A stretch of 64,000 bases of DNA from Fidelibacterota bacterium (GTDB lineage: Bacteria; Fidelibacterota; Marinisomatia; Marinisomatales; Marinisomataceae), in the NCBI GenBank assembly GCA_016777965.1, contig JADHQL010000001.1, positions 25,189-89,188 on the forward strand, in the 5' to 3' direction. The notes beneath the pieces are model-generated. The model worked only from the letters and a program-made list of their open reading frames with translations. It had not been told where the DNA came from and made no database searches. Shown here piece by piece: positions 1 to 7,515 of the stretch (position 1 is the stretch's first letter; every line of letters starts with the position of its first letter). Both the position numbers and the translations under genes were made by a program.

Positions 1-1
1 A

Positions 2-1054
2 TATAGAAAGCTAATTACGTTTCTTGAAGAACAACAAAAATTAGCAGATAATAATCATGGAGTTTGGAAGTTTGAAGACGGAGATGAGTATTATCAGCAT
101 ACGCTCGACGGATATACAACCTTAGGGTTGACCGCTGAAGAAATTCATGAGATTGGCTTAAGTGAAGTTGAGAGAATTCATGGAGAAATCTATGAAATCA
201 TGGAACAGGTGAACTTTGATGGCACTTTAAAAGAATTCTTTGATTTTATGAGAGAGGATGATCAGTTTTATTACCCTGAAGGACCTGAAGGTAGACAAAT
301 GTACTTAGATCAGGTTCAGGTGGTAGTAGATACGCTGTCTAATCGTATAGAAGAACTATTTTATGGGTTACCATCTATTCCGCTTCAAGTTAAGCCTGTA
401 GAGGCTTATAGAGAAGCTTCAGCAGGTATTGCATTCTATCAGCGTGGTCAAGCGGATGGAAGCAGACCTGGAACGTATTATGCAAATTTGTATAGAATGA
501 GAGATATGCCGATATATAAGCTTGAAAATTTAGCCTATCATGAAGCAATCCCAGGACATCATATGCAAATTTCTATACAGCTAGAAGTCGAAGATATGCC
601 AAGTTTTAGAAAGTATGGTGGCTACAGCGTTTTTTCAGAGGGTTGGGCATTATATTCAGAAACTCTTCCAAAAGAAATAGGTTTATATAAAGACCCTTAT
701 TCTGATTTTGGAAGGTTATCTGGAGAGCTTTGGAGAGCATGTAGATTAGTAGTTGATACTGGTGTTCATCATTACAAATGGACCAGAGAAGAAGGTATTG
801 ACTATTATATGAACAATACTGCAAATCCAGAAGGAGATTGCATAGGGATGGTTGAGCGACATATTGTATGGCCCGGACAGGCTGTTTCATATAAGATTGG
901 TATGATAAAAGTTCAAGAATTACGCGCCTATGCAGAACAAAAATTAGGAGATAAATTCTCTTTACAAGGGTTTCATGATGTGGTACTAAGAAATGGTAGC
1001 GTAACCATGGATATTTTAGAAGATATCGTTTACAGTTGGGTAGATAGCCAATAA
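2..1054 (+). CDS. DUF885 family metallohydrolase-like protein (5' end cut by window)
   Basis: C-terminal part of a DUF885 protein, a family related to zinc metallopeptidases, often exported and of unknown substrate. The ORF track starts at a TTG at 128, but the frame is open from base 2, and the upstream codons (ending HTLDGYTTLGLTAEEIHEIG) are family-like, so the gene runs in from the left. The family signature YHEAIPGHH is present (HE..GHH, predicted metal site), followed by the usual Gly/Trp-rich segment and a FHDVVLRNGSV C-terminus. The stop overlaps the next start as TAATG, so the two genes are probably co-translated. Substrate cannot be told from sequence. Confidence 0.85.
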   Translation, partial: YRKLITFLEEQQKLADNNHGVWKFEDGDEYYQHTLDGYTTLGLTAEEIHEIGLSEVERIHGEIYEIMEQVNFDGTLKEFFDFMREDDQFYYPEGPEGRQMYLDQVQVVVDTLSNRIEELFYGLPSIPLQVKPVEAYREASAGIAFYQRGQADGSRPGTYYANLYRMRDMPIYKLENLAYHEAIPGHHMQISIQLEVEDMPSFRKYGGYSVFSEGWALYSETLPKEIGLYKDPYSDFGRLSGELWRACRLVVDTGVHHYKWTREEGIDYYMNNTANPEGDCIGMVERHIVWPGQAVSYKIGMIKVQELRAYAEQKLGDKFSLQGFHDVVLRNGSVTMDILEDIVYSWVDSQ

Positions 1055-1365
1055 TGATCATAATTAAGACCAGCACTGATAGTCATAAGGTAATGAAAGT
1101 TATTGCCAATGCACTGCTAAATAATAAACTTGCTGCATGTGTAAATATGATTCCCCGTATGAGATCTAAGTATGTTATGGATGGAAGAATTGTTGAGGCA
1201 AGAGAGGTAATTTTATTAATAAAAACAACTGCAAAATTGGAAGATAAAGTTTATCAAATCATCAAAGAACATCATAATTATGAAATACCTGAAATTTCAA
1301 CGATTCAAACTTCTAATGTTGATAAAGATTATGAACAATGGCTTAAGGACTTTGTTGTAGAGTAG
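1054..1365 (+). CDS. cutA: CutA1 divalent-ion tolerance protein
   Basis: 103 aa, the usual size of CutA1, a trimeric cytosolic protein of ferredoxin-like fold linked in E. coli to copper and divalent cation tolerance. Recognisable landmarks are the KLAACVNMIP segment, the central LLIKTT strand and the HHNYEIPEI segment, all in family order. The ATG overlaps the stop of the upstream gene by one base (TAATG). A 41-codon membrane peptide and then a nitroreductase follow with almost no spacing, so this looks like one transcript. The molecular role of CutA1 is still debated; family assignment is secure. Confidence 0.93.
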   Translation: MIIIKTSTDSHKVMKVIANALLNNKLAACVNMIPRMRSKYVMDGRIVEAREVILLIKTTAKLEDKVYQIIKEHHNYEIPEISTIQTSNVDKDYEQWLKDFVVE

Positions 1366-1367
1366 GT

Positions 1368-1493
1368 ATGAAATTAGAAGAATTATCTGAAGCTACTATT
1401 TTAAAAACTGTTATTTTAATATTATTGTTAATTATGATTATTACTGCAATCGTAGTAATAGCTATTAAATATCCTGAAATAGGTATCCAGTGA
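1368..1493 (+). CDS. small single-span membrane protein (41 aa), unknown
   Basis: Too short for the ORF track. ATG at 1368, two bases after the cutA stop, encodes 41 codons: a polar start (MKLEELSEATILK), a strongly hydrophobic run of about 20 residues (VILILLLIMIITAIVVIAIK) and a short tail ending at TGA 1491-1493. Its stop overlaps the GTG start of the downstream nitroreductase (GTGA), a typical translational-coupling junction, which is the main reason to believe it is translated. No family recognised. It could instead be a non-functional leader ORF. Confidence 0.6.
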   Translation: MKLEELSEATILKTVILILLLIMIITAIVVIAIKYPEIGIQ

Positions 1494-2131
1494 GCTTAAT
1501 CGACAGTTTAAATTGGAGATATGCTACTACCAAATTTGATTCATCAAAGTCTATTTCAGAGCATGATATTGAAAAATTAAAAGAAATTGTGAAACTGTCA
1601 CCATCATCTTGGGGGTTTCAGTTTTATAAAATTTTGGTGATTACTGATTCAGAGTTAAAGCAAAAATTATTACCTGCAGCATACAATCAAAATCAAATCA
1701 TTGACTGCTCTCATCTGTTTGTGTTTTGTAGTTATAGTAGCGTATTTGAGGAAGATATTGATCAAATGATAGCAGAGTTCCATAGGTTGAGAGCTAATGA
1801 TGATGATTATAACAAAGAAAGTACCGATAATTATGGCGCTGGTGCTAAAAAAAGTATTTTAAATATGGAGCCTAATCGTCAAGCAGAATGGCTTAAAAAA
1901 CAGTGCTACATTGCATTAGGTCAACTCATGGTTGGTTGCGCAGATATGCGTATAGATTCTTGTCCAATGGAAGGGTTTAAATCTGATAAAGTAGATGAGA
2001 TTTTAGATTTAAAATCACAAAATTTAACATCTGTAGTATTATTACCCATGGGATATCGTACTTCTGATGACAAGTATCAGCATAAAACTAAAGTGCGAAA
2101 ATCAAGCAATCTTTTGTTCGAAGAAAGATAA
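1490..2131 (+). CDS. nitroreductase-family NAD(P)H-dependent oxidoreductase
   Basis: 213 aa flavoenzyme of the nitroreductase (NfsB-like) family, which uses FMN and NAD(P)H to reduce nitro compounds, quinones or similar acceptors in the cytosol. Visible signatures are the N-terminal RYATTKFD motif (FMN phosphate contact), the LSPSSWGFQFYK segment that lines the flavin, and the C-terminal CPMEGF and VVLLPMGYR motifs. Start is GTG at 1490, overlapping the preceding peptide's stop by four bases; the frame begins directly at the conserved N-terminus. The physiological substrate cannot be inferred. Confidence 0.9.
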   Translation: MSLIDSLNWRYATTKFDSSKSISEHDIEKLKEIVKLSPSSWGFQFYKILVITDSELKQKLLPAAYNQNQIIDCSHLFVFCSYSSVFEEDIDQMIAEFHRLRANDDDYNKESTDNYGAGAKKSILNMEPNRQAEWLKKQCYIALGQLMVGCADMRIDSCPMEGFKSDKVDEILDLKSQNLTSVVLLPMGYRTSDDKYQHKTKVRKSSNLLFEER

Positions 2132-2216
2132 TTTTCTTCATATAAAATTTCTATTTACAATATCAATTTTTTGGATGATATTCCTTCGATTCTTTAATCA
2201 AAGAAAGGAATATAGA

Positions 2217-3110
2217 ATGAAAGGCTGGCTACTATCTACTTCAGAACAACCATCATACGAAACCAACAAAATTGTTAAAGAGTTTGAAAAAGCAGGAATT
2301 GAATGTTTTATTGTGGATCCTAGACTAATTGATATATATGTTACCAGAGAAGATAGAAAATCTATCCAAGTTGGTAACGAATATACGATACTGCCAAACT
2401 TTGTTATTCCAAGGATGGGAAGTAAAATTACCTCTTATTCAACTGCGGTACTTAGACATTTAGAAAAATTAGGTGTTCTCCTTATAAACAGCTCTGAAGC
2501 AATATATAAAGCAAAAGATAAGCTGTATACAATGCAGATATTAGCTCAAGAAAATATTCCAACTCCAAGAACAATGTTAACGAAGCATCCAGTCAATCTT
2601 GATTTTATTAAAAAAAGAATTGGATTTCCTGTTGTGGTAAAAACTTTAAGTGGAATGCATGGAAAAGGAGTCTATTTGGCTGAAAAACCATCCAATCTTG
2701 AACAGTTGGTTGATGTAGTAATGGAAGTTGACCACAAAACTAACTTGCTGATTCAAGAGTTTATTAGTCATAAAGCAGGAACAGATATCAGAATTTTTTT
2801 GGTTGGAGGTAAAATTGTAGGTGCATTTATGCGTCAATCCAAAGATGGAGATTTTAGAGCAAATATTACAAGAGGTGGACTTCCAAAACCTATAGAGCTT
2901 GATAGCGATGCGGAGTTTTTAGCGATTCAATGTGCTAATATATTAAAACTGGACATTGCAGGGGTGGACTTATTAATTGACAAAGAAGGGTATAGAATTT
3001 GCGAAGTAAATTCTGCTCCAGGTTTTGAAGGGCTTGAAAAAGCGTGTAAATCAAATATTGCACTTGAAATTGTTCAATTTGTACAGCAAAAACTAAGTTT
3101 AGCTATATAA
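2217..3110 (+). CDS. rimK: RimK-type ATP-grasp alpha-L-glutamate ligase
   Basis: 297 aa, same length and order of motifs as E. coli RimK, which adds glutamates to the C-terminus of ribosomal protein S6. An N-terminal pre-ATP-grasp domain (VIPRMGSKITSY) is followed by the ATP-grasp fold: KDKLYTMQILAQ, GFPVVVKTLSGMHGKGV (ATP loop), LLIQEFI, DIRIFLVGG, GDFRANITRGG and the metal-binding CEVNSAPGFEG. The ORF track starts at 2067 inside the nitroreductase; I chose ATG 2217 because it has an AAAGAAAGGAA ribosome site just before it and matches the family N-terminus. Another acceptor than S6 is possible. Confidence 0.92.
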   Translation: MKGWLLSTSEQPSYETNKIVKEFEKAGIECFIVDPRLIDIYVTREDRKSIQVGNEYTILPNFVIPRMGSKITSYSTAVLRHLEKLGVLLINSSEAIYKAKDKLYTMQILAQENIPTPRTMLTKHPVNLDFIKKRIGFPVVVKTLSGMHGKGVYLAEKPSNLEQLVDVVMEVDHKTNLLIQEFISHKAGTDIRIFLVGGKIVGAFMRQSKDGDFRANITRGGLPKPIELDSDAEFLAIQCANILKLDIAGVDLLIDKEGYRICEVNSAPGFEGLEKACKSNIALEIVQFVQQKLSLAI

Positions 3111-3139
3111 TCATAGCTTAAATGTGCTATATTTGATTC

Positions 3140-4297
3140 ATGGAAACTTTTTTTATAATACTATTCATCATTGTATTCTCAGTAGCATTAGGAATGATTG
3201 CATATACTCTTTACGGAATGTCCAAAAAAATGCCTACCTCTGCTTCAGAAGATAAAGAAGATTTATTAAACGAAAGAGCTAGCACTATTGCAGTAGATGC
3301 AGCAAAAAAAGCGTTAGATGAGGTTTTAAAGCAAAATGCAGAACTTCAAAAAAAGGATTGGGATGGATACAAAAAAGACTTAGATCTCACCTTAACACCA
3401 GTAAAAAAATCCTTAGAAGATTTGCAAAAAAACATTTCTGAAGTAGAAAAAGACCGTATTGAAGACAAGGGAAAGCTGGATGAAAAATTAAAAGATTTAA
3501 TCGGTACCACAGCAAGTTTAAGTAGGGCGCTTACTTCAAGCTCTGATACAGGTGATTTAGGAGAAACAATTTTAAGAAATTTAGTTGAAAAAGCGGGGAT
3601 GATTAAGTATATCGATTTTGTAGAGCAAACCTCTACGGGAAATAGAAGCATTCCTGATATGGTAATTAACTTACCTGGTGGCGGTAAAATTCCAATTGAT
3701 TCTAAGTTATCTTTAGAAGCGTTTGATCAAGCGATGAATACAGTAGATAAGTCCCAGAGAAAAGCATTAGAAGAAAAACATGCAAATAATTGTAGAACCT
3801 TGATGCGCAACCTATCCAAACAAGAATACCATAAACAATTTGATGGGCCTATAGAATTTGTAGTAATGTTTATCGGAAGTGAGCCAGCATATCAAATGGC
3901 TTTAAAGCACGACGGAAAACTCTTCCTTGATGGTGCAGATAGAAAAGTATTTGTTGTATCTCCATTATCACTTTTACCGTTGCTAAGTTTAGTATCAGAA
4001 GCATGGAGACAATTCCAATTAAGTACCAATGCGAATCAAGCAATTCAAATTGCCAAAGATTTAACAGATCGTTTAAAAATTTATGAGGATAAATATCAGG
4101 CAGTGGGAAGTAAAATTTTAGCGCTAGGTAAAGCGTATAATTCTTCGGTATCATCCTATAATGCTAGATTGAAACCATCTGTGAGAAATCTTCAAAAATT
4201 ACAAGGGCAGCCTCAGGACTTAATGGATATGGAAAACGTTCCTGTAGATGTGACTCCGGTTATTGAATCTTTAGAAGCAAATAACGAAGAAGAATAA
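3140..4297 (+). CDS. rmuC: RmuC family protein
   Basis: 385 aa RmuC homologue, a membrane-anchored protein with a PD-(D/E)XK nuclease-like core that in E. coli limits inversions between short repeats. An N-terminal transmembrane helix (about residues 4-26) is followed by a long Lys/Glu-rich coiled coil (to about 130) and the conserved core with GDLGETILRNLVEKAG, SIPDMVINLPGGGKIPIDSK and FVVSPLSLLPLL. The acidic C-terminal tail is variable in the family. Its stop overlaps the next ATG (TAATG). Confidence 0.92.
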   Translation: METFFIILFIIVFSVALGMIAYTLYGMSKKMPTSASEDKEDLLNERASTIAVDAAKKALDEVLKQNAELQKKDWDGYKKDLDLTLTPVKKSLEDLQKNISEVEKDRIEDKGKLDEKLKDLIGTTASLSRALTSSSDTGDLGETILRNLVEKAGMIKYIDFVEQTSTGNRSIPDMVINLPGGGKIPIDSKLSLEAFDQAMNTVDKSQRKALEEKHANNCRTLMRNLSKQEYHKQFDGPIEFVVMFIGSEPAYQMALKHDGKLFLDGADRKVFVVSPLSLLPLLSLVSEAWRQFQLSTNANQAIQIAKDLTDRLKIYEDKYQAVGSKILALGKAYNSSVSSYNARLKPSVRNLQKLQGQPQDLMDMENVPVDVTPVIESLEANNEEE

Positions 4298-4887
4298 TGC
4301 CACTAGTTACACCTTTATCCAACATCGAAGATAAAGAAACTCAAGACTTAGTAACTTTTTTTAATGAGACCTTAGGATTTTGTCCAAATTCTGTTCTTAC
4401 TATGCAAAAAAAGCCTCACTTAGCCAAGGCGTTTGTTAATCTAAATAAAGCTGTAATGGATAATGCTGGTTCCATTTCAAGCGAATTTAAGCGTATTATA
4501 GCCTATATTAGTAGCAACACAGTTGGCTGCAGATATTGTCAAGCACATACGATTAGAGCTGCTGAGCGATATGGTGGAGAAAAAAAGCGTTTAGAGCAGG
4601 CTTGGGACTTTGAAAACAGTACGTTATTTACTGAAGCTGAGAAGGTTGCATTACGATTCACAATCGCTGCAAGCTCAGTGCCAGTAAGTACATCCCAAGA
4701 ATTAGAAGAGTTATTACAACATCATTGGGATGAAACAGATATTTTAGAAATTATGAGCGTCATCGCTTTATTTGGATATTTAAATAGATGGAATGATGTA
4801 ATGGGTACCAGCCTGGAAAAGGATGCAAAAGAATCTGCTGAAAACTTATTGCAAGATCAATGGGACATCGGAAAACATGCTACTTAA
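4297..4887 (+). CDS. carboxymuconolactone decarboxylase / AhpD-like protein
   Basis: 196 aa all-helical protein of the CMD/AhpD superfamily, annotated in many genomes as peroxidase-related enzyme. The diagnostic CRYCQAHT motif (CxxC plus His three residues later) is present near residue 78, the proton-relay and thiol site in AhpD. It begins on the rmuC stop and converges on the HxlR regulator with an 8-bp tail overlap. Next to CDGSH, DoxX and glutaredoxin-like genes, it suggests a thiol or peroxide defence role; this is inference from neighbours. Confidence 0.85.
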   Translation: MPLVTPLSNIEDKETQDLVTFFNETLGFCPNSVLTMQKKPHLAKAFVNLNKAVMDNAGSISSEFKRIIAYISSNTVGCRYCQAHTIRAAERYGGEKKRLEQAWDFENSTLFTEAEKVALRFTIAASSVPVSTSQELEELLQHHWDETDILEIMSVIALFGYLNRWNDVMGTSLEKDAKESAENLLQDQWDIGKHAT

Positions 4888-5218
4888 TGTAGTCTAAAGC
4901 CCAATCATTTAACATATCAAACACCGGAACCAATGTTTTACCTTTTTTTGTCAATGAATATTCAACTCTAGGCGGTATTTCAGCATAGATTTTACGTGTA
5001 ATAATATCATTTTTTTCAAGATCTCTTAATTCCCTAGTTAACATATTTTTACTAATTCCGTCAATGCTACGCTGAAGCACACCAAAACGATTAATATTTT
5101 GTGCTATTCTCATAATAATAATGGGTCTCCATTTTCCACCAATCGTCTTCATAGAATAAGTGATAGGACAGGAGTCTACCGTGCATCCGCATATATCTTC
5201 AAAACATTGTTGTTTCAT
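4880..5218 (-). CDS. HxlR family winged-helix transcriptional regulator
   Basis: 112 aa, single HxlR/MarR-like wHTH domain: SCPITYSMKTIGGKWRPIII at the N-terminus, recognition region SIDGISKNMLTRELRDLEKN, and the wing PPRVEYSLTKKGKTL. HxlR proteins such as YodB and HypR sense electrophiles or oxidants through an N-terminal cysteine. This one has four cysteines within its first 17 residues (positions 5, 10, 12, 17), the last at the conserved sensor position. AGGA lies 8 nt before the ATG. Divergent from the CDGSH operon across a 104-bp spacer with an inverted repeat, so probably its regulator. Confidence 0.9.
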   Translation of the reverse strand: MKQQCFEDICGCTVDSCPITYSMKTIGGKWRPIIIMRIAQNINRFGVLQRSIDGISKNMLTRELRDLEKNDIITRKIYAEIPPRVEYSLTKKGKTLVPVFDMLNDWALDYIK

Positions 5219-5239
5219 TATAATAGTCCTTTTTTTGTT

Positions 5240-5257
5240 ACTATATTAAAAAATAGT
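5240..5257. promoter_or_regulatory. inverted repeat, candidate HxlR operator
   Basis: ACTAT-N8-ATAGT, a perfect 5-bp inverted repeat, lies 22 bp upstream of the hxlR-type start in the 104-bp divergent spacer shared with the CDGSH operon. HxlR/YodB regulators bind short ACT...AGT dyads near their own promoters, so this is the best operator candidate. A weak TTGTAA-N17-TAATTT promoter-like pair (5264 to 5292) reads towards the CDGSH gene. Assignment is by position and symmetry only. Confidence 0.4.
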
Positions 5258-5322
5258 GCCTACTTGTAAAATTTAATATTACTTAATAATTTTTCATATC
5301 ATTTTTTTGAAAGGATAACAAA

Positions 5323-5628
5323 ATGAAAAAACAACCATATATAGTAACACTCGAAAAAGGGAAGAATTATGCTTGGTGTGAATGTGCTGAATCTCAGACA
5401 CAACCGTTTTGTGATGGAAGTCACACCAAAGTAAACAAACGAAATGAAAACTTAGTTGAGAATCTCAAAGAAATAAGCTTAATCACAGAAGAATCACAAA
5501 AACTAGTCGAAACAGATATCAAAAAACCGGTTGTGTTTAGCGCTGAAAAAGATGAAGAAGTAGGCTTATGCGGTTGTAAAGAATCAAATAACGCTCCCTA
5601 TTGCAGCGGAGTGCACGTGAATATTTAA
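5323..5628 (+). CDS. double CDGSH iron-sulfur domain protein
   Basis: 101 aa with two CDGSH-type 2Fe-2S modules (3Cys-1His ligation). The first is canonical: CECAESQTQPFCDGSH. The second reads CGCKESNNAPYCSGVH, keeping the three Cys and the His but with Ser in place of the conserved Asp. A charged spacer separates them. GAAAGGATA precedes the ATG. A second, shorter CDGSH gene follows 17 bp downstream and the pair looks like a tandem duplication. CDGSH proteins act in iron-sulfur and redox handling; the exact role in bacteria is unclear. Confidence 0.9.
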   Translation: MKKQPYIVTLEKGKNYAWCECAESQTQPFCDGSHTKVNKRNENLVENLKEISLITEESQKLVETDIKKPVVFSAEKDEEVGLCGCKESNNAPYCSGVHVNI

Positions 5629-5645
5629 AAAGAAAGGAAGATAAA

Positions 5646-5873
5646 ATGAGCAATCAAAAAGAACCACATGTATTAGATATTAAAAAAGATAAGAATTATG
5701 CTTGGTGTCAGTGTAATGAATCTGATACTCAGCCATTTTGTGATGGAAGTCATGCTAAAACAGATCATCAACCAATCGTATTTAAAGCAGATGCTTCAAA
5801 AGAAGTAGCACTTTGTGGTTGTAAACAATCTAAAAATGCACCATATTGCGATGGAACGCATTTAACATTATAA
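5646..5873 (+). CDS. double CDGSH iron-sulfur domain protein (short paralogue)
   Basis: 75 aa with two CDGSH modules close together: CQCNESDTQPFCDGSH and CGCKQSKNAPYCDGTH, both with all four predicted 2Fe-2S ligands. The ORF track starts at 5601 inside the previous gene; ATG 5646 is preferred because AAAGAAAGGAAG lies just upstream and it yields a family-like N-terminus. It closely resembles the upstream gene minus the 25-30 residue charged spacer, so the two are recent paralogues or diverged duplicates. Two bases separate it from the DoxX-like gene, so one operon. Confidence 0.9.
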   Translation: MSNQKEPHVLDIKKDKNYAWCQCNESDTQPFCDGSHAKTDHQPIVFKADASKEVALCGCKQSKNAPYCDGTHLTL

Positions 5874-5875
5874 AT

Positions 5876-6241
5876 ATGACCATAGATTTAACATATTACA
5901 GGACATTTGTACTATTTGTAGCACGAATAGTATTAGCAGCAATTATCTTTAAAGCTGGCATCAATAAGTTGCCAGTTTATGAGGTAGGAGGTCTTGTAAA
6001 ACAATTGCCTGAATTTCTTCGATATTTAGTAGTACTGTTTGAGATTGTTGGACCTATATTTCTTCTTTTAGGAATCAGATTTAATCAACTTCAAATTCTT
6101 GGGGCAGCTATGATTGCGGTTGTGATGTTAGGAGCGAGTAGTATGAAATACTTTGTTGCTGGAAGTGCACTAATATCCAGTGGTACAATGTATCCATTTG
6201 CATTATGTTTATTGGCCTTGATTTTTCTTACTGAAGAATAA
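5876..6241 (+). CDS. DoxX-like four-helix membrane protein
   Basis: 121 aa with four predicted membrane helices. The first helix ends in ARIVLAAIIFKAGINKL, the pattern of the DoxX family (RxxLGxxFxxxGxxKL). DoxX-type proteins occur with redox and thiosulfate metabolism genes; function is not settled. Start ATG 5876 lies 2 bp after the CDGSH stop; the track start at 5846 lies in the previous gene. Its position after two CDGSH genes and before a glutaredoxin-like gene supports a redox-linked operon. DoxX assignment is moderate. Confidence 0.65.
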   Translation: MTIDLTYYRTFVLFVARIVLAAIIFKAGINKLPVYEVGGLVKQLPEFLRYLVVLFEIVGPIFLLLGIRFNQLQILGAAMIAVVMLGASSMKYFVAGSALISSGTMYPFALCLLALIFLTEE

Positions 6242-6280
6242 TTTAATGTTTATATTCGCGTTTACTTTAAGTGGGAAAAT

Positions 6281-6685
6281 GTGAAAAAAACTATCTTTTC
6301 AGTACTAGTTGTAATTTTATTTGCTGTTTTTGTTCAAGAGATAATAGTTGAGCAAGATATACGCAAGGCAATTGTTTCCTATAACGATAATCCAACTTTT
6401 ACTAAAGAAACGATTATAGAGGAAGATTTTAACGGTGCAGCAATTACCATTTTTACTGCTACATGGTGTGGATATTGTAAGGGAGCCAAGCAGTTGCTTA
6501 ATGAAAAAGAGATAACTTACTTTGAAGTAGATGTAGAAGAATACAATATTTCAAAACGTAAATTAAAAGAAATTGGTATTGAAGACTTTTTTGTCCCTCA
6601 AATCTTTGTAGATGGAGTACCAATCGGTGGATTTTCAGATCTTAAAAAAATTTTTGGTAGCAATATGCCTGTTCCAGAAGTATAA
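6281..6685 (+). CDS. membrane-anchored glutaredoxin-like protein
   Basis: 134 aa. An N-terminal hydrophobic segment (about residues 4-20) forms a signal anchor, followed by a glutaredoxin fold with the CxxC motif in ATWCGYCKGAKQLL, the cis-Pro strand FVPQIFVDG and the GG of PIGGFSDL. The active site would lie on the outer face of the inner membrane, unlike normal cytosolic glutaredoxins. Start is GTG 6281; no ATG fits the hydrophobic start. Follows the DoxX-like gene by 39 bp and is probably part of the same redox cluster. Confidence 0.8.
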   Translation: MKKTIFSVLVVILFAVFVQEIIVEQDIRKAIVSYNDNPTFTKETIIEEDFNGAAITIFTATWCGYCKGAKQLLNEKEITYFEVDVEEYNISKRKLKEIGIEDFFVPQIFVDGVPIGGFSDLKKIFGSNMPVPEV

Positions 6686-6726
6686 TTATGAAGTTTTTAA
6701 TATAGTTTTAGGGGGAAAATAAAACT

Positions 6727-7512
6727 TTGTTTGTATCAACTTATTTAGTAAAAAATGAAACAAATCTATGTGAATTAATAAGCAACATAGACTCCTTATA
6801 TCGGAATGACGGGATAACAATACATTCAGATCGAAATACAACTAAAAAAATTGAATTCAATGGAAGGTTATTTGCAGTTAAATCGTTCCAATCACCTAAT
6901 TTTTTACAACGTATTGCCTATGCAAACTTTAGAAAGCCTAAGGCACAACGTTCTTTAGAGTTTTCCTTAAAATTGCTTGAGGCTGGATTACATTCTCCGA
7001 AGCCGATTGGGTATATTGTAACTAAGCATTCTATGCAAATCCATGAAAGTTTTTATATTACTGAATATCATGACTATGATTTTGATCTCGTTCCAGTCTT
7101 TGAACAGTTTGACAGTCATTTAAAATTAATTGAAAAGTTTATTAAGACTATTATTCATATGCATGATAACAATATTTATCATCACGATTTAACTAAAAGA
7201 AATATATTAATTACTCCTTCTTCAAAGCATGTATTTAGCTTTGTAGACAATAATAGAATGTCTTTTGTTGAAATGTCCTTAAAAATGAGAATGGAGTCAT
7301 TGTCAAAGCTGTCAAATAACGTAAAGGAATTACATGCATTAGCAAACCTATATGGAAAGCATTCTAATTATAGCTCACAACGATGTATAGATTTTATAGA
7401 TAAAGGATTCAGAAAAAGCCAACGCTATAAAAACGTTAAAAAATTTCTTAAGGGAAACAAAAAAGGCGCCTTCGACGCGACGCCTTTTTCTACTCGAGGT
7501 AATCAGAGATAA
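6727..7512 (+). CDS. lipopolysaccharide kinase (Kdo/WaaP)-like protein
   Basis: 261 aa protein-kinase-like fold of the WaaP/KdkA type, which phosphorylates LPS core sugars or Kdo at the inner membrane. Visible are the beta3 lysine in LFAVKSF (about K52), the catalytic loop HHDLTKRN (152-159) and a metal motif DNNR in place of DFG (about 173). TTG start at 6727 follows a strong GGGGGAAA site; no nearby ATG fits. Odd: the last 20 codons (KKGAFDATPFST...) are encoded by a perfect terminator hairpin, so the tail may be read-through after loss of an earlier stop. Confidence 0.75.
   Translation: MFVSTYLVKNETNLCELISNIDSLYRNDGITIHSDRNTTKKIEFNGRLFAVKSFQSPNFLQRIAYANFRKPKAQRSLEFSLKLLEAGLHSPKPIGYIVTKHSMQIHESFYITEYHDYDFDLVPVFEQFDSHLKLIEKFIKTIIHMHDNNIYHHDLTKRNILITPSSKHVFSFVDNNRMSFVEMSLKMRMESLSKLSNNVKELHALANLYGKHSNYSSQRCIDFIDKGFRKSQRYKNVKKFLKGNKKGAFDATPFSTRGNQR
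7460..7489. terminator. bidirectional intrinsic terminator inside coding end
   Basis: AAAAAGGCG, 12-nt loop, CGCCTTTTT: a perfect 9-bp stem with A and T tracts on the two sides. It lies 23 bp before the stop of the plus-strand kinase-like gene and just past the end of the convergent minus-strand gene (7516), so it can serve both transcripts. It overlaps the coding sequence of the kinase-like gene. Confidence 0.8.
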
Positions 7513-7515
7513 CTA

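Noticed and set aside
606-1076. 156-aa minus-strand ORF opposite the DUF885 gene
   Set aside because: Lies wholly opposite a strong family gene; composition (many Leu, Tyr, Ile) is that of an antisense shadow.
3346-3651. 101-aa minus-strand ORF
   Set aside because: Antisense to the RmuC coiled coil.
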